Source of the DNA: Methanoculleus sediminis
Lineage (GTDB): Archaea; Halobacteriota; Methanomicrobia; Methanomicrobiales; Methanoculleaceae
Assembly: GCF_001017125.1 (NCBI RefSeq)
Contig: NZ_JXOJ01000002.1
Span: forward strand, 853,640-917,639
DNA: 64,000 nt
Reading direction: 5' to 3'
The notes beneath the pieces were generated by a model. It saw only the letters and a program-made list of their open reading frames with translations. It did no database searches and had not been told where the DNA came from. Below, piece by piece: positions 1-9,294 of the stretch. The stretch's first letter is position 1. Every line of letters begins with the position of its first letter. Position numbers and translations under genes: made by a program.

Positions 1-2
1 CC

Positions 3-617
3 CCGCCCGAACGGGTGGCGGACGTCCTTGCGGCGGCCGGGATCGCGTTCCTCTTCGCCCCGGCCTACCACCCGGCGATGCAGTACGCCCGCACCGCCCG
101 CGAGGATATCGGGATCCGGACGGTCTTCAACCTCCTCGGCCCCCTGACGAACCCGGCGGGTGCGGGAGCCCATCTCCTCGGCGTCTACGATCCCCGCCTG
201 ACCCTTCCGGTCGCCCGGGTCCTCGGCGATCTCGGGGCGGAGCGGGCGATGGTGGTCCACGGTGCGGGGCTCGACGAGATCGCGACGGCCGGCCCGACGA
301 CGGTCGCGGAACTCCGGGGCGGCGGGGTCACGACGTATACCCTCGACTGCACGGAGTTCGGGATCCCGCGTTCGTCCGTCGCGGCCATCCGGGGCGGCGG
401 GCCGGAGGAGAACGCCGCGACCCTTCTTTCCGTCCTCGCGGGCGAGGAGGGCCCCGCGCGGGATATCGTCCTCCTCAACGCCGGGGCGGCGATCTACCTC
501 GGCGGCAAGGCCGGCGACATCGCCGGGGGCATCACCTGCGCCGAGACGTCGATCGACTCGGGGGCGGCGCTCGACCGGCTCCGCCGGTTGGTCGGGGCGA
601 CCGGAGGCGGGGCATGA
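3..617 (+). CDS. trpD: Anthranilate phosphoribosyltransferase, C-terminal part (cut by window edge)
   Basis: Transfers phosphoribosyl from PRPP to anthranilate in tryptophan synthesis. Only about the last 204 residues are present; the frame is open to the window edge, so the start lies outside and the GTG at 15 is internal. The visible part includes the conserved stretch NLLGPLTNPA and the later GLDE motif typical of this family. The stop overlaps the ATG of trpC by four bases (ATGA), so translation is probably coupled. First visible gene of a trpDCFBA operon. The missing N-terminal part is an edge effect, not a truncation. Confidence 0.96.
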   Translation, partial: PPERVADVLAAAGIAFLFAPAYHPAMQYARTAREDIGIRTVFNLLGPLTNPAGAGAHLLGVYDPRLTLPVARVLGDLGAERAMVVHGAGLDEIATAGPTTVAELRGGGVTTYTLDCTEFGIPRSSVAAIRGGGPEENAATLLSVLAGEEGPARDIVLLNAGAAIYLGGKAGDIAGGITCAETSIDSGAALDRLRRLVGATGGGA

Positions 618-1366
618 TCCTCGACGAGATCGTCAGGTCGACCGGCGAGCGCCTCCGGCACCTCGACCAACCGGTCGATCCCGACCCCCTGCCCCGCCGG
701 AGCCTCGCAGCGGCGATACGCGTCTCTTCCGGGAGGCACGCGGTCATCGCCGAGGTGAAGTACGCCTCCCCGTCGCGGGGGAGGATCCACGAAGGCTGCA
801 CCCCCGAAGCGATCGCCCGGGAGTTCGTCGCCGCCGGGGCCGCCGGCCTCTCGGTGCTGACCGAACCCACCTATTTCGGGGGGAGCACCGGGTACCTCGT
901 CCGGGTGCGGCGTGCGGTATCCGTCCCGGTCCTCAGGAAGGACTTCATCATCGACGAGCGCCAGCTCGGCGAGACCCGGGCGCTCGGCGCCGACGCCGTC
1001 CTCCTGATCGCCCGGGTGCTCGGCGACCGTCTCCCCGCGTTCGTCGACGGGGCGCTCGCGCTCGGGCTCGAGCCGCTCGTCGAGGTCCACGACAGAGACG
1101 AGATGGAGCGCGCTCTCGCGACGGATGCGACCCTCATCGGGATCAACAACCGCAACCTGGCAACGATGACGATCGATCTCTCCACGACCGTCCGCCTGGC
1201 GAGAGCGGCCCGCGATGCGGGGCGGCTCGTGGTCTCGGAGAGCGGTATCACGTGGCCCTGCGACGTCCGGAGCCTCTCCCGGCACTGCGACGCGTTCCTG
1301 ATCGGATCCGCCCTGATGTCGGCCCGCGACCGGAAAAAAAGGCTGGAGGGGTTCGTATTCGCGTGA
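614..1366 (+). CDS. trpC: Indole-3-glycerol phosphate synthase
   Basis: Closes the indole ring, converting CdRP to indole-3-glycerol phosphate. 250 residues, the normal length of the stand-alone enzyme. Motifs include EVKYASPSRG near residue 50 (catalytic Lys region), VLRKDFIID near 105 with the second catalytic Lys, GINNRNL near 177 and SESGI near 210. The ATG overlaps the trpD stop, and the gene end overlaps trpF (GTGA at 1363-1366). Not fused to trpF, unlike in enteric bacteria. Confidence 0.97.
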   Translation: MILDEIVRSTGERLRHLDQPVDPDPLPRRSLAAAIRVSSGRHAVIAEVKYASPSRGRIHEGCTPEAIAREFVAAGAAGLSVLTEPTYFGGSTGYLVRVRRAVSVPVLRKDFIIDERQLGETRALGADAVLLIARVLGDRLPAFVDGALALGLEPLVEVHDRDEMERALATDATLIGINNRNLATMTIDLSTTVRLARAARDAGRLVVSESGITWPCDVRSLSRHCDAFLIGSALMSARDRKKRLEGFVFA

Positions 1367-1938
1367 AGATCTGCGGGATGACGAGCGTTCGCGACGCACT
1401 CCTCGCCGTGGCGGCCGGTGCCGACGCGATCGGCGTGGTACTCGCGAGCCCCTCCCCGCGTTCGGTGACCCCTGAAGCGGCCCGTGAGATATTCGCGGCG
1501 GTTCGGCCGTTCGTGGCCACGGTCGCGGTCACCTCGACCGACCGGCCCGAAGACGTCGCGGCGCTTCTCCTCTCGCGGCCGGACGCGGTCCAGGTGCCGG
1601 GCGATCTGGAACTCCCTCCTGATGCGGGGGTGCGGGTCATCAGGATGCTCTCTCCCGGCGACGCTCTCCGGGACGACTGCGATGCAGTGATCGTCGATGG
1701 CAGCCACGGCACCGGGCGGGCGTTCGACCCGGAGTATGCCAGAAGATGCGTGGCCGCCTCCCCGGTGCCGGTCATCCTCGCGGGAGGCCTCACCCCCCAC
1801 AACGTCGCCGACGCGATCCTGGCGGTCCGGCCGCATGGGGTCGATGTCTGTTCAGGCGTCGAGGCGGCGCCGGGGATCAAGGACGAGCGCCTCGTGCGGG
1901 CGTTCGTGAAGATATGCAGGATGATGGACAACCCATGA
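1363..1938 (+). CDS. trpF: Phosphoribosylanthranilate isomerase
   Basis: Amadori isomerisation of phosphoribosylanthranilate to CdRP. From the GTG at 1363 the product is 191 residues and begins [13 protein letters not shown], the usual N-terminus, with the catalytic Cys in KICGMT. Near the C-terminus are LAGGLTPHN and GVDVCSGVE, the phosphate-binding loops of this TIM barrel. The start is chosen because it overlaps the trpC stop and gives the canonical N-terminus; the open frame continues upstream without meaning. It overlaps trpB by four bases. Confidence 0.95.
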   Translation: MKICGMTSVRDALLAVAAGADAIGVVLASPSPRSVTPEAAREIFAAVRPFVATVAVTSTDRPEDVAALLLSRPDAVQVPGDLELPPDAGVRVIRMLSPGDALRDDCDAVIVDGSHGTGRAFDPEYARRCVAASPVPVILAGGLTPHNVADAILAVRPHGVDVCSGVEAAPGIKDERLVRAFVKICRMMDNP

Positions 1939-3107
1939 AACCAGGACGATACGGTATATACGGCGGGCAGTACGTGCCCGAGACCCTGATGAGCGCGCTG
2001 ATCGAACTCGAGGAGACCTACGAGCGGGTTCGCGAGGACCCGGAGTTCTCCCGCCGGCTCTCCTGGTACCTCCGCGAGTACGCCGGGCGGGAGACGCCGC
2101 TCACTTACTGTTCGAACCTCTCCCGCGACCTCGGCTGCCGCGTCTACCTGAAACGCGAGGATCTCCTCCACGGCGGTGCGCACAAGCTGAACAACACCCT
2201 CGGCCAGGCGCTGATGGCGAAGTTCATGGGCAAGCGCCGGCTGATCGCCGAGACGGGAGCCGGACAGCACGGCGTCGCGACGGCGATCGCGGGCGCGGCG
2301 CTCGGTCTCCCTGTCGAGGTCTACATGGGCGAGGTGGATACCCGCCGCCAGGCATTGAACGTCTTTCGGATGGAACTCCTCGGTGCCCGGGTCGTCCCGG
2401 TCGTTTCCGGGACGCGGACGCTGAAGGACGCCATCAACGCGGCGATGCGCGACTGGGTGGCGAACCTCGGGGAGACCCACTACCTGCTCGGCTCCTGCGT
2501 CGGCCCGCACCCCTTTCCCCGGATCGTCCGCGATTTCCAGTCGGTCATCGGCGAGGAGACGAGAAGACAGATCCTTGAGAGGGAAGGTCGGCTCCCCGAC
2601 ACCGTCGTCGCCTGCGTCGGCGGGGGTTCGAACGCGATCGGCATCTTCTACCCGTTCGTTGGCGACGACGTTGCACTGGTCGGCGTGGAAGCGGGAGGCG
2701 AGGGGCTCGATTCCGGCCGACACGGGGCCTCGCTCTCTGCCGGTTCGGTCGGGGTCTTTCAGGGGGCGCTCTCCTACCTTCTCCAGGACGGCGACGGCCA
2801 GGCGCTCGAGACGCACTCCGTCGCCGCGGGCCTCGACCACCCCTCGGTCGGGCCGGAGCACGCCATGCTGAAGGACTCCGGGCGGGTCCGCTACGAGGCG
2901 GTCACCGACGCCGAGGCACTCCACGCCTTCCGCCGTCTCTCCCGCACCGAGGGGATCATCCCGGCGCTCGAGTCCGCCCACGCGGTCGCCTACGCCCTCC
3001 GGGCGGCGGACGATCTCGATAAGGACGGCATCCTCGTCGTCAACCTCTCGGGGAGGGGGGATAAAGACGTCGCCGACGTCGCGAACCTTCACGGGGGCGT
3101 CGCATGA
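1935..3107 (+). CDS. trpB: Tryptophan synthase beta subunit
   Basis: PLP enzyme that condenses indole with serine. 390 residues from the ATG at 1935, which overlaps the trpF stop. The PLP lysine lies in HKLNNTLGQ (about residue 85), followed by [10 protein letters not shown], and the phosphate-binding loop is VGGGSNAIG (about 230). It starts with [15 protein letters not shown], characteristic of the TrpB1 type that pairs with TrpA, and trpA follows with a four-base overlap (ATGA), so a standard alpha-beta complex is expected. Confidence 0.97.
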   Translation: MKPGRYGIYGGQYVPETLMSALIELEETYERVREDPEFSRRLSWYLREYAGRETPLTYCSNLSRDLGCRVYLKREDLLHGGAHKLNNTLGQALMAKFMGKRRLIAETGAGQHGVATAIAGAALGLPVEVYMGEVDTRRQALNVFRMELLGARVVPVVSGTRTLKDAINAAMRDWVANLGETHYLLGSCVGPHPFPRIVRDFQSVIGEETRRQILEREGRLPDTVVACVGGGSNAIGIFYPFVGDDVALVGVEAGGEGLDSGRHGASLSAGSVGVFQGALSYLLQDGDGQALETHSVAAGLDHPSVGPEHAMLKDSGRVRYEAVTDAEALHAFRRLSRTEGIIPALESAHAVAYALRAADDLDKDGILVVNLSGRGDKDVADVANLHGGVA

Positions 3108-3919
3108 GCCGGATCGCCGGCCTCTTTGCCCGGAAGAGCCCGGTCTTCATCGGGTTCACCGTTGCCGGAGACCCCGGCATCGAGGCGTCGCTCCGGGTGG
3201 CGAAGGCGATGATCGATGCGGGCGCCGACCTCCTCGAGATCGCCGTCCCCTATGCCGACCCGGTGGCGGACGGCCCCGTGATCGAGCGGGCGCATGTCCG
3301 CGCCCTCCGGGCAGGCACGACTGCGGACGACGTCTTCGCCCTCGTCCGGCGGATCAGGGGATATGCGCCGGCGCTCCCCCTCGTCCTCTTCACCTACTAT
3401 AACATCATCCACCGCCGGGGACCCGACCGGTTCTTTGCGGAGGCCGCGGCCTCCGGCGCGGACGGCGTCCTCATCGTCGACCTCCCCGTCGAGGAGTCGG
3501 ACGAGGTCGCGCCCTACGCCGCCCGGCACGGCATCGACCGTATCGCTCTCATCGCCCCGACGACCTCGCCGGAACGGCAGCACACGATCCTTTCCGGAGC
3601 ATCCGGGTTTGTTTACCTGATCTCGCTCGAAGGGGTGACCGGCGAACGCGACCACCTCCCCCCCGGCCTCGCCGGGCTGGTCGGCGCGGTGCGGGAGAAG
3701 ACCGGCCTTCCCCTCGCCGTCGGGTTCGGGGTCTCGCGCCCGGAGCACGTCCAAACCGTCGTCGCCGCCGGCGCGAACGGCGTCATCGTGGGGAGCGCGC
3801 TCGTCCGGCTGATCGAGGAGCACGCGGGCGACGAGGCCGGGATGCAGGATGCCCTCCGGGCGGCGATAGCCACCCTCCGGCGCGGGCTCGTCCCCGACCC
3901 CGAACCTGATATACCCTGA
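3104..3919 (+). CDS. trpA: Tryptophan synthase alpha subunit
   Basis: Cleaves indole-3-glycerol phosphate and channels indole to TrpB. 271 residues, a TIM barrel. The catalytic Glu and Asp are visible in [16 protein letters not shown] (about residues 44-60). [10 protein letters not shown] and GVIVGSALV near 205-235 are the phosphate-binding part. Last gene of the trp operon; about 230 bp without a gene follow, containing a palindromic repeat. Confidence 0.97.
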   Translation: MSRIAGLFARKSPVFIGFTVAGDPGIEASLRVAKAMIDAGADLLEIAVPYADPVADGPVIERAHVRALRAGTTADDVFALVRRIRGYAPALPLVLFTYYNIIHRRGPDRFFAEAAASGADGVLIVDLPVEESDEVAPYAARHGIDRIALIAPTTSPERQHTILSGASGFVYLISLEGVTGERDHLPPGLAGLVGAVREKTGLPLAVGFGVSRPEHVQTVVAAGANGVIVGSALVRLIEEHAGDEAGMQDALRAAIATLRRGLVPDPEPDIP

Positions 3920-3958
3920 TGGGCAAGAATAGAGAGGTGGGTTCCGTAGTGATGAAAT

Positions 3959-4034
3959 CTCACGCGAAGTCGCGAAGCCACGAAGTCTGGTGGGTACTGA
4001 TAGTCTCCTTCGCGTTCTTCGCGGCTTCGCGTGA
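3959..4034. repeat. Palindromic REP-like element, copy 1
   Basis: A left arm TCACGCGAAG-T-CGCGAAG is matched by a right arm that reads, on the other strand, TCACGCGAAG-C-CGCGAAG, so the 76 bases can fold into a long imperfect hairpin built from ACGCGAAG units. It lies between the trp operon and the next gene. A second copy with the same arms and a different centre lies at 51612-51685. Only two copies can be seen here, so a family is inferred. Confidence 0.7.
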
Positions 4035-4149
4035 AACAACGGGAGCTGGCTGATCCTGGAGCACTGCTTCATCCAAACCCGGGTGGTAACCAATTGACGC
4101 GAAAACGGGGGTATGATCTCTGACAGAAAGTTTTCTACAGAGTAGGGTG

Positions 4150-5253
4150 ATGAAAAAGGCCGTCGGGTTCCTGGTCAACCCCGTCGCCGGGATGGGCGGC
4201 GCCGTGGGGCTCGCGGGGACGGACGGGCAGGCGGCCGAAGCCCTCCGGCGCGGCGCCGTGCCGCGCTCTGCCGACCGGGCGGTGCAGGCCCTCTCCACCC
4301 TCCGGGGTCAGGATATCGAGTGGTGCACCTGCTCGGCGCCGATGGGGGAAGACGTCCTCGCAGCGGCCGGGCTCGCCCGCTCCACCGTTCTCTATCACCC
4401 GAGTGTCCCGACGGGTGCGGCCGACACAAAGGCCGCGTGCCGGGCGTTCCTCGATGCCGGGGTGGACCTCGTCGTCTTCTGCGGCGGGGACGGGACGGCC
4501 CGGGACGTCTTCGACGCGGTGGGGCGGGAGGTGCCGATCCTCGGCATCCCTGCCGGAGTGAAGATGTACTCGGCGGTCTTTGCGGTCAACCCGGCGGCGG
4601 CGGCCGACCTCGTCCGCCGGGCGGGGGAGGTTCCCTGCCGGGACTCCGAGGTGATGGACGTCGACGAGGAAGCCTATCGCTCGGGCCGTCTTACCGCCCG
4701 GCTCTACGGCTACGCGTGCGTCCCCTATATCCCGGAGCGGACCCAGGGAGGGAAGCAGGTATTCGAGCAGCAGGACGAGGAGCGGGCGAAGGAGGATATC
4801 GCGGCGTTCATCGCCGAGATCATGCTCCCGGACACCCTGTATATCATCGGTGCCGGGAGCACGACCGCCCGGATCATGGAGCGGCTCGGGCTTCTCCCCA
4901 CACTCCTCGGGGTCGACGTCGTCAGGAACGGGGAGGTCCTCGCCCGCAATGCCGACGAGCGGACGCTGCTCGCCCTCCTCGAAGAATACCCGCGGGCGAA
5001 GATCGTCGTGAGCCCCATCGGCGCCCAGGGATTCGTCCTCGGGAGGGGGAACCAGCAGATCAGCCCCGCGGTGATCCGGAAGGCCGGGCTACGGAACCTG
5101 ATCGTGGTCGCCACGCCCGCTAAACTCGCCGCAACACCCCTCCTCTACGTCGACTCGGGAGACGCAGCGCTCGACCGGGAGGTCGGGGACTCGCTCCAGG
5201 TCGTCTCCGGCTACCGGATTGCGCAGCGAAAGCGGGTCGTCCAGATCAATTGA
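4150..5253 (+). CDS. ATP-NAD kinase-like protein
   Basis: Family of COG3199-type NAD kinases/diacylglycerol-kinase-fold proteins. 367 residues. The N-terminus GFLVNPVAGMGG and the nucleotide-binding motif FCGGDGTARDVFD (about residue 115) are diagnostic. Later GAGSTTARIM and SPIGAQGFVLGRGNQQISP are typical of the archaeal long form. The start could be the GTG at 4147 or the ATG at 4150; a GAGTAGGGTGATG stretch overlaps both and decides neither. The 3' end overlaps a convergent gene by 165 bp. The substrate is inferred from family only. Confidence 0.85.
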   Translation: MKKAVGFLVNPVAGMGGAVGLAGTDGQAAEALRRGAVPRSADRAVQALSTLRGQDIEWCTCSAPMGEDVLAAAGLARSTVLYHPSVPTGAADTKAACRAFLDAGVDLVVFCGGDGTARDVFDAVGREVPILGIPAGVKMYSAVFAVNPAAAADLVRRAGEVPCRDSEVMDVDEEAYRSGRLTARLYGYACVPYIPERTQGGKQVFEQQDEERAKEDIAAFIAEIMLPDTLYIIGAGSTTARIMERLGLLPTLLGVDVVRNGEVLARNADERTLLALLEEYPRAKIVVSPIGAQGFVLGRGNQQISPAVIRKAGLRNLIVVATPAKLAATPLLYVDSGDAALDREVGDSLQVVSGYRIAQRKRVVQIN

Positions 5254-6861
5254 CGCAGTCTCGGCCTTCTTCTCGCGCGAGTACTGCTCGGCAAGTTTGC
5301 GAAGATCCCGCACCTTGGCGTTCGCCGCCTCGATGATCGAGAGGACCTCGAGGTAGCGGCTGTCCGCGAACGCGCCCTCCCTCTTGAGGCTCACGAGCTG
5401 CTCGCGGTAGCGCTCATTGATGGCGCGCTGGAGTTCGACGTCCCGGCCCCGGAGTTCCGCGACGGTCACGTCGAGAATCCTCGGGAAGAGGAGCCCGAGC
5501 CCGACGATGTTCTCGTCGAGAATCCGGTAGACGCCGTTCGTCTTCTTCACCAGGGTGGGGGAGACGCCGTTCCCCGACATCCTGCGGAAGAACTCCCCGA
5601 GGTCCGCCCCGAGGTCGCCGAGCCGCTCGATCTCGTTCGACATCCGCACCAGGAAGACCACCTCGGTCGCTTCCTGATCGGAGAGTTGCCTTTTAGAGAT
5701 CGTCCGGAGCGCCTGCTCAATCCTCTGATCCAGGTAGTTGTTCAGGCTCTTGAGCCGCTCGACCATCTGGTAGTCCGCCTCCTTTGAGGTGGCAAGGTAG
5801 GTCATCGCCGCCCGGAAGAGGTCGAGCGTGACCTCGTGGGCGTGCCTGAGCTCGTTCCGGATCACCTCGAACCCTGCTTGCGTGTCGTCTGGGATGCCCT
5901 CCTCGAGGTGGCGCGTCCGCATCAGGATCTCGGGCTCGTTCCCGGGCACCGCCCGTTCCACGAGCTGCCCGAACCGCCCGATGAAGAGGAGGAAGACCGC
6001 CGCCGCGATCAGGTTGAAGACGAGGTGGGCGTTCGCCACCATCTGCGCTTCGGTTCCGCCGATCGCTGTTACGAGTTCGGCGAACGGCACGAGGAAGGGC
6101 AGGATCAGGAGCACGCCGCCGAGGTTGAAGATGAAGTGGGCCGCCGCCGCCCGCCGGGAGTGGAGGTTCATCCGGGCGGAGGCGATCAGGGTCGTCGTGG
6201 TCGAACCGATGTTTGCGCCGAGCAGGATGGGGATCGCCTGCGGGAGGGTGAGCAGCCCCTGCTGGGCGAGGACGACGACGAGGCCGGTGGTGACGGAGCT
6301 CGACTGCACCGCGGCGGTGAAGAGGAACCCGATCAGTACGGCGAGCGGGAGGGCCGAGTACTCTGCAACAAGCGCGATGATCGCGGGATCGCTCTGGAAC
6401 GGCGCGAGCGCCGTGGAGATGAGGTTTAAGCTGAAGAGGACCAGGCCGAAGTAGAAGAGGGGTTTACCCAGGAACCGGTAGCGCCGCCCGAAGATCCCGA
6501 CGAGGAACCCGATCGGGATCAGCACCTGCCCGAGGGCGGTCATATTGAAGGCGACGAGCTGGGCGGTGACGGTCGTGCCGATGTTCGAGCCGATGATGAC
6601 CCCGAGGCTCTGGAGGAACGAGAGCGTCCCGGCGTTGACGAGCCCGATGGTGATGATCGTGGTCGCCGCGCTCGACTGGACGATGGCGGTGACGACGGCG
6701 CCGATGAGTGCGCCGACGACCGGCCGCGACGTCAGCCGCCCCAGGAGGTTCGCGAAGCTGCCTTTCGCGACCGCGAGGATCTCCCGCGAGAAGTTCTCTA
6801 TCCCGTAGAAGAAGAGGATCAGGCCGGGTATGATGGCGAATAGGAGTTCCCACGGGACCAT
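5089..6861 (-). CDS. Na/Pi-cotransporter family protein with C-terminal PhoU-like domain
   Basis: 590 residues. About eight to nine membrane segments fill the first 300 residues. The two inverted-repeat signatures of the Na+/phosphate (NptA/PNaS) family are present as IVQSSAATT (about residue 62) and AVQSSSVTT (about 185). The second half is helical and PhoU-like (about 350-560). Probably takes up phosphate with sodium. The last ~55 residues are charged, Cys-rich and antisense to the NAD-kinase gene, so the C-terminal tail is likely non-conserved. Single gene with no pst/pho neighbours. Confidence 0.88.
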   Translation of the reverse strand: MVPWELLFAIIPGLILFFYGIENFSREILAVAKGSFANLLGRLTSRPVVGALIGAVVTAIVQSSAATTIITIGLVNAGTLSFLQSLGVIIGSNIGTTVTAQLVAFNMTALGQVLIPIGFLVGIFGRRYRFLGKPLFYFGLVLFSLNLISTALAPFQSDPAIIALVAEYSALPLAVLIGFLFTAAVQSSSVTTGLVVVLAQQGLLTLPQAIPILLGANIGSTTTTLIASARMNLHSRRAAAAHFIFNLGGVLLILPFLVPFAELVTAIGGTEAQMVANAHLVFNLIAAAVFLLFIGRFGQLVERAVPGNEPEILMRTRHLEEGIPDDTQAGFEVIRNELRHAHEVTLDLFRAAMTYLATSKEADYQMVERLKSLNNYLDQRIEQALRTISKRQLSDQEATEVVFLVRMSNEIERLGDLGADLGEFFRRMSGNGVSPTLVKKTNGVYRILDENIVGLGLLFPRILDVTVAELRGRDVELQRAINERYREQLVSLKREGAFADSRYLEVLSIIEAANAKVRDLRKLAEQYSREKKAETASIDLDDPLSLRNPVAGDDLERVPDLPVERCVSRVDVEEGCCGEFSGRGDHDQVP

Positions 6862-7026
6862 TGCTGTTCAGGGAGTATGGAGTCGCCGCCCTCAAATACC
6901 TCTCTAAATAGTTCCCTGGACGTACATCCGGTTCACGGGAACGGCGATGAAGTAGGCCGCGGTGAGGGCGAGTGCGATCGAGGTTCTCTCCGGTGCTGTT
7001 CTCATCCCTCCTCCTCGGCGTACCCC

Positions 7027-7560
7027 TCACCCCTGGACGGGGGCGGCAGTCAGGCGGAGAGCGGCGTAGAGTATGGTTGCGGCGAGCACGCACTCGAGGT
7101 AGAACCCGAAGACCCCGAAGGCGGAGAAGAGCAGGCTATACGCGGGGGTGCCCGCCGTGAGGGGGAGGGCGCTCATGATCCCGTCGAAGAGCCACCCGAA
7201 TACCGGCACGCTGTCCGCGACGAGCGGGGGGGCGTCGCCCCGTTCCCACTGGCCCGGGTTTATCAGGAGGGCGAAGACGAACGGAACTGAGGCTGCAACG
7301 GCGACGAGCATCGCCTGCCGCTCTCTCCGGACCGGGACGGCGCCCGGGATGAGCGGGAGGGGCGTCGCGGCTCCCGCGACCGCAAGGGTGACCATCACGA
7401 GGACGAAGACGGGGAGGACGAACGGTGGCGCCGGTCCGACGATCCCGGAGACGGTTCTGGCGGTACCCGCCCAGATCACGCATGCGACGACCGCAACGAG
7501 CGGGGGGATGGCCGGCGAGAACCGGCTCCGGGGGGGCGAGGCGATGATCTTACCTGACAT
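7027..7560 (-). CDS. Small multi-spanning membrane protein, unknown
   Basis: 177 residues from ATG 7560, with about four to five hydrophobic segments (VAVVACVIWAG, VLPVFVLVMVTLAV, AMLVAVAASVPFVFALL and a C-terminal pair). No family recognised. The open frame extends upstream to 7647, but that extension (MTEIVYRGTSTF...) is a translation of the promoter cassette at 7616-7663 and should not be annotated as protein. The start at 7560 puts the gene about 70 bp after the TATA box, as for other cassette genes. Confidence 0.65.
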   Translation of the reverse strand: MSGKIIASPPRSRFSPAIPPLVAVVACVIWAGTARTVSGIVGPAPPFVLPVFVLVMVTLAVAGAATPLPLIPGAVPVRRERQAMLVAVAASVPFVFALLINPGQWERGDAPPLVADSVPVFGWLFDGIMSALPLTAGTPAYSLLFSAFGVFGFYLECVLAATILYAALRLTAAPVQG

Positions 7561-7615
7561 ACTGCACCGTTCTCGACACGGTTCGGCTCCCGTGTCCTGG
7601 AAATCTGCGGGAAAT

Positions 7616-7663
7616 GTCGACGTCCCTCTATAAACGATTTCTGTCACGATCGTCTACACGTCG
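7616..7663 (-). promoter_or_regulatory. Multi-copy promoter cassette, copy 1
   Basis: Reading the minus strand: GACGTGTAGA, then GTGACAGAAATCGTTTATAG with the TATA box (TTTATA, about 7629-7634), then GACGTCGAC. Drives the gene ending at 7027. The same arrangement recurs near 8.6, 11.3, 13.2, 18.2, 20.7, 29.2, 45.9 and 46.5 kb, with a degenerate copy at 10.0 kb. Confidence 0.75.
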
Positions 7664-7742
7664 GGGCGCTTCAATCCGTTTTGTTCCCGGAAAGGCGGTA
7701 GAAGGGGTATCTCGATGCGGCTCTTCCACCGCGGCAGAACGG

Positions 7743-7943
7743 TCAGTCCGGCTGCTTCTCCCGGCACCGTTTGCTCACGATCTGCACGATGAGGCTGCCA
7801 AACAGCAGGATGAAGAACAGGTACCGGGCAAGGGCGCCGGGCCGGCCGTGCAGGATTATATCCTGGTAGTAGTTGACCGCGAGGACAGCTACGGCAAGGG
7901 CGAGGAGCAGTTTCCACAGGAGCGACAGGTAGTTGCAGTTCAT
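7743..7943 (-). CDS. Small two-helix membrane protein
   Basis: 66 residues with two clear hydrophobic helices (LLLALAVAVLAVNYY and LFFILLFGSLIVQIV) and a basic C-terminal tail (KRCREKQPD). No family recognised. It lies 12 bp downstream of the Yip1-like gene on the same strand, so the two are probably cotranscribed from the cassette promoter at 8564-8610. Confidence 0.6.
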   Translation of the reverse strand: MNCNYLSLLWKLLLALAVAVLAVNYYQDIILHGRPGALARYLFFILLFGSLIVQIVSKRCREKQPD

Positions 7944-7955
7944 GTTCGCCGCCGG

Positions 7956-8504
7956 TTATACGATTCCCACCGCGCGATGGAGGTAGTACGCGAGCACCAC
8001 GCCTGTCGCAAGAGCGACGAAGACGGCCCGGTCCTTCGACTTCTCGTGGAAAATCCATACGCCGAAGTAGGTCGAGAGGCAGAACCAGGCGAGGAGCAGC
8101 AGGCCGGCAAACGGAACCTCCAGGAGGACCACCCAGGAGAAGAGGATGAGCGGCGAGAGGGCGTAGACCGCCGATTTCATCGTCTGCTCGAACTCCCGGT
8201 GGACGTCGACGAAGAGCAGGAAGAAGTGCTCGACGAGGCTGACGGCGAGGAGGGCGACGGCTCCGGTTATCAGGCCCTGCGTCAGGGTGACAAGGGTGCC
8301 TGCCGCGATAAACCAGATCCGGTGCGTTCCGTCAATCTTCGCCGCCTCTCCCGTAAGGAGGGGCAGTACCATGAATAGGACCGATGCGGCGGCGACGATC
8401 GCGAAGTAGAATATGAGGTCGTCGCGCAGCGGTTTTTCGTTGAGTCTCTGGAAGACCCGCCGGGGGCCGGTGATGATTGTTTCCGGTGATATATCTCCTG
8501 GCAT
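7956..8504 (-). CDS. Yip1-like membrane protein
   Basis: 182 residues from ATG 8504. A short cytoplasmic N-terminus (PRRVFQRLNEKPLRDD) leads into about five membrane segments. The layout resembles the archaeal/bacterial Yip1-domain family, which often starts with a P-x-x-F-F/V-x-x-L motif before five helices; this assignment is tentative. The first eight residues of the longer frame to 8528 are unlikely to be used. Function unknown; the neighbour at 7743-7943 may be a partner. Confidence 0.68.
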   Translation of the reverse strand: MPGDISPETIITGPRRVFQRLNEKPLRDDLIFYFAIVAAASVLFMVLPLLTGEAAKIDGTHRIWFIAAGTLVTLTQGLITGAVALLAVSLVEHFFLLFVDVHREFEQTMKSAVYALSPLILFSWVVLLEVPFAGLLLLAWFCLSTYFGVWIFHEKSKDRAVFVALATGVVLAYYLHRAVGIV

Positions 8505-8563
8505 GCTCTTCTTCCCTGGACGGCGCACCTGCCTGTCTGGTTCCGGTATCGATGAAGGAGAAA

Positions 8564-8610
8564 TCGATGTACTCCTATAAACGTTCTCTGTCTGAATCGT
8601 CTACACGTCG
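8564..8610 (-). promoter_or_regulatory. Multi-copy promoter cassette, copy 2
   Basis: Minus strand: GACGTGTAGA, ACAGAGAACGTTTATAGG and ACATCGA in the same order and spacing as copy 1. TATA lies about 73 bp upstream of the ATG at 8504. Confidence 0.72.
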
Positions 8611-8756
8611 GGTCACGGTTGGTTGAAGAGAGGCAGCCGGTGCCCGTTATCGCTCTGACACTATGCAGGGCCGGGAGGTGGTATAGCCCCCATTCATCCT
8701 TCGTCCGGGTGAGGGGAGCTTGTTTTTACCGATGGGCGGCCTGAAAATCGTTGGTA

Positions 8757-9245
8757 TCAGCGGTGGAGTACTGCCGGGAGGTTCAATCGCCTCTCATGGA
8801 CGGTCGATGTGAGCTCGAACCGCCCCTCTCCGGGTTCAAACGGGGAGCAGGATACAGTCAACGTTCCGGAGTTGATCCCTTCTGATTCCTGAGTTGTGCT
8901 GTGAGGTATCCCCGCAGGGTCCCAGACCGTTAGGGTGAAGGTGGCTTTCTTTGCGCTGCTTGGCTTATTTTCTTGGTCACTTCTCCACGAGACAGTGAAG
9001 GTGCTTGCTTCCATTCCCGTCTCGATCAAGGAGATGATGTTCGAAGAAGTTGTGTTTGCCCCGAAGTCGGCCGACCCCTCGCCAAGGAAGAAAACACCAC
9101 GTGAGTTACTGTCCTGAAAGACGATTTTGCCGCTGGACGTAGTGGTATTAACGGCAACATCCTCCTGGGCGGATGATATCACATATGCCAGAGCACCAAC
9201 AAGACCTATCATCAGGATGATGATGCACGCTATTTTCCTGTTCAA
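8757..9245 (-). CDS. Secreted or membrane-anchored small protein, paralogue of 9295-9813
   Basis: 162 residues. An N-terminal hydrophobic helix after basic residues (MNRKIACIIILMIGLVGAL) is a signal anchor or signal peptide. The rest is polar and beta-rich, with FTLTVWDPAG and SGTLTVSCSP matching FRLTVYDALG-like and SGTISVSFNS segments in the neighbour at 9295-9813, so the two share a domain. Lower GC than the surroundings. Function not recognised; a surface or pseudopilin-like role is only a guess. Confidence 0.6.
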   Translation of the reverse strand: MNRKIACIIILMIGLVGALAYVISSAQEDVAVNTTTSSGKIVFQDSNSRGVFFLGEGSADFGANTTSSNIISLIETGMEASTFTVSWRSDQENKPSSAKKATFTLTVWDPAGIPHSTTQESEGINSGTLTVSCSPFEPGEGRFELTSTVHERRLNLPAVLHR

Positions 9246-9294
9246 AAGGTCATCACTCCGCTTTAAAAATAGTGCATCCTAGAGATGTACCTGT

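Noticed and set aside
262..1362. Long open frame in the trp region upstream of trpF, and large antisense frames such as 1248-3092 and 15702-18071
   Set aside because: High-GC shadow frames rich in Arg/Pro/Gly; the trp and lon genes on the plus strand have full family motifs.
2630..2660. GGTTCGAAC-like sequence resembling a tRNA T-arm
   Set aside because: Lies inside trpB in the codons for GGGSNAIG; no acceptor or anticodon stem around it.
3935..4150. CTGACAGAAAGTTTTCTA before 4150 as an eleventh promoter cassette
   Set aside because: It matches only the CAGAAA box; GACGTGTAGA, a proper TATA box and the CGTCGAC box are missing.
7561..7647. N-terminal extension MTEIVYRGTSTF... shared with an extension of the frame at 18194
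   Set aside because: It is a translation of the repeated promoter cassette (TGACAGAAATCGTTTATAGAGG), not protein; better starts exist downstream at 7560 and 18287.
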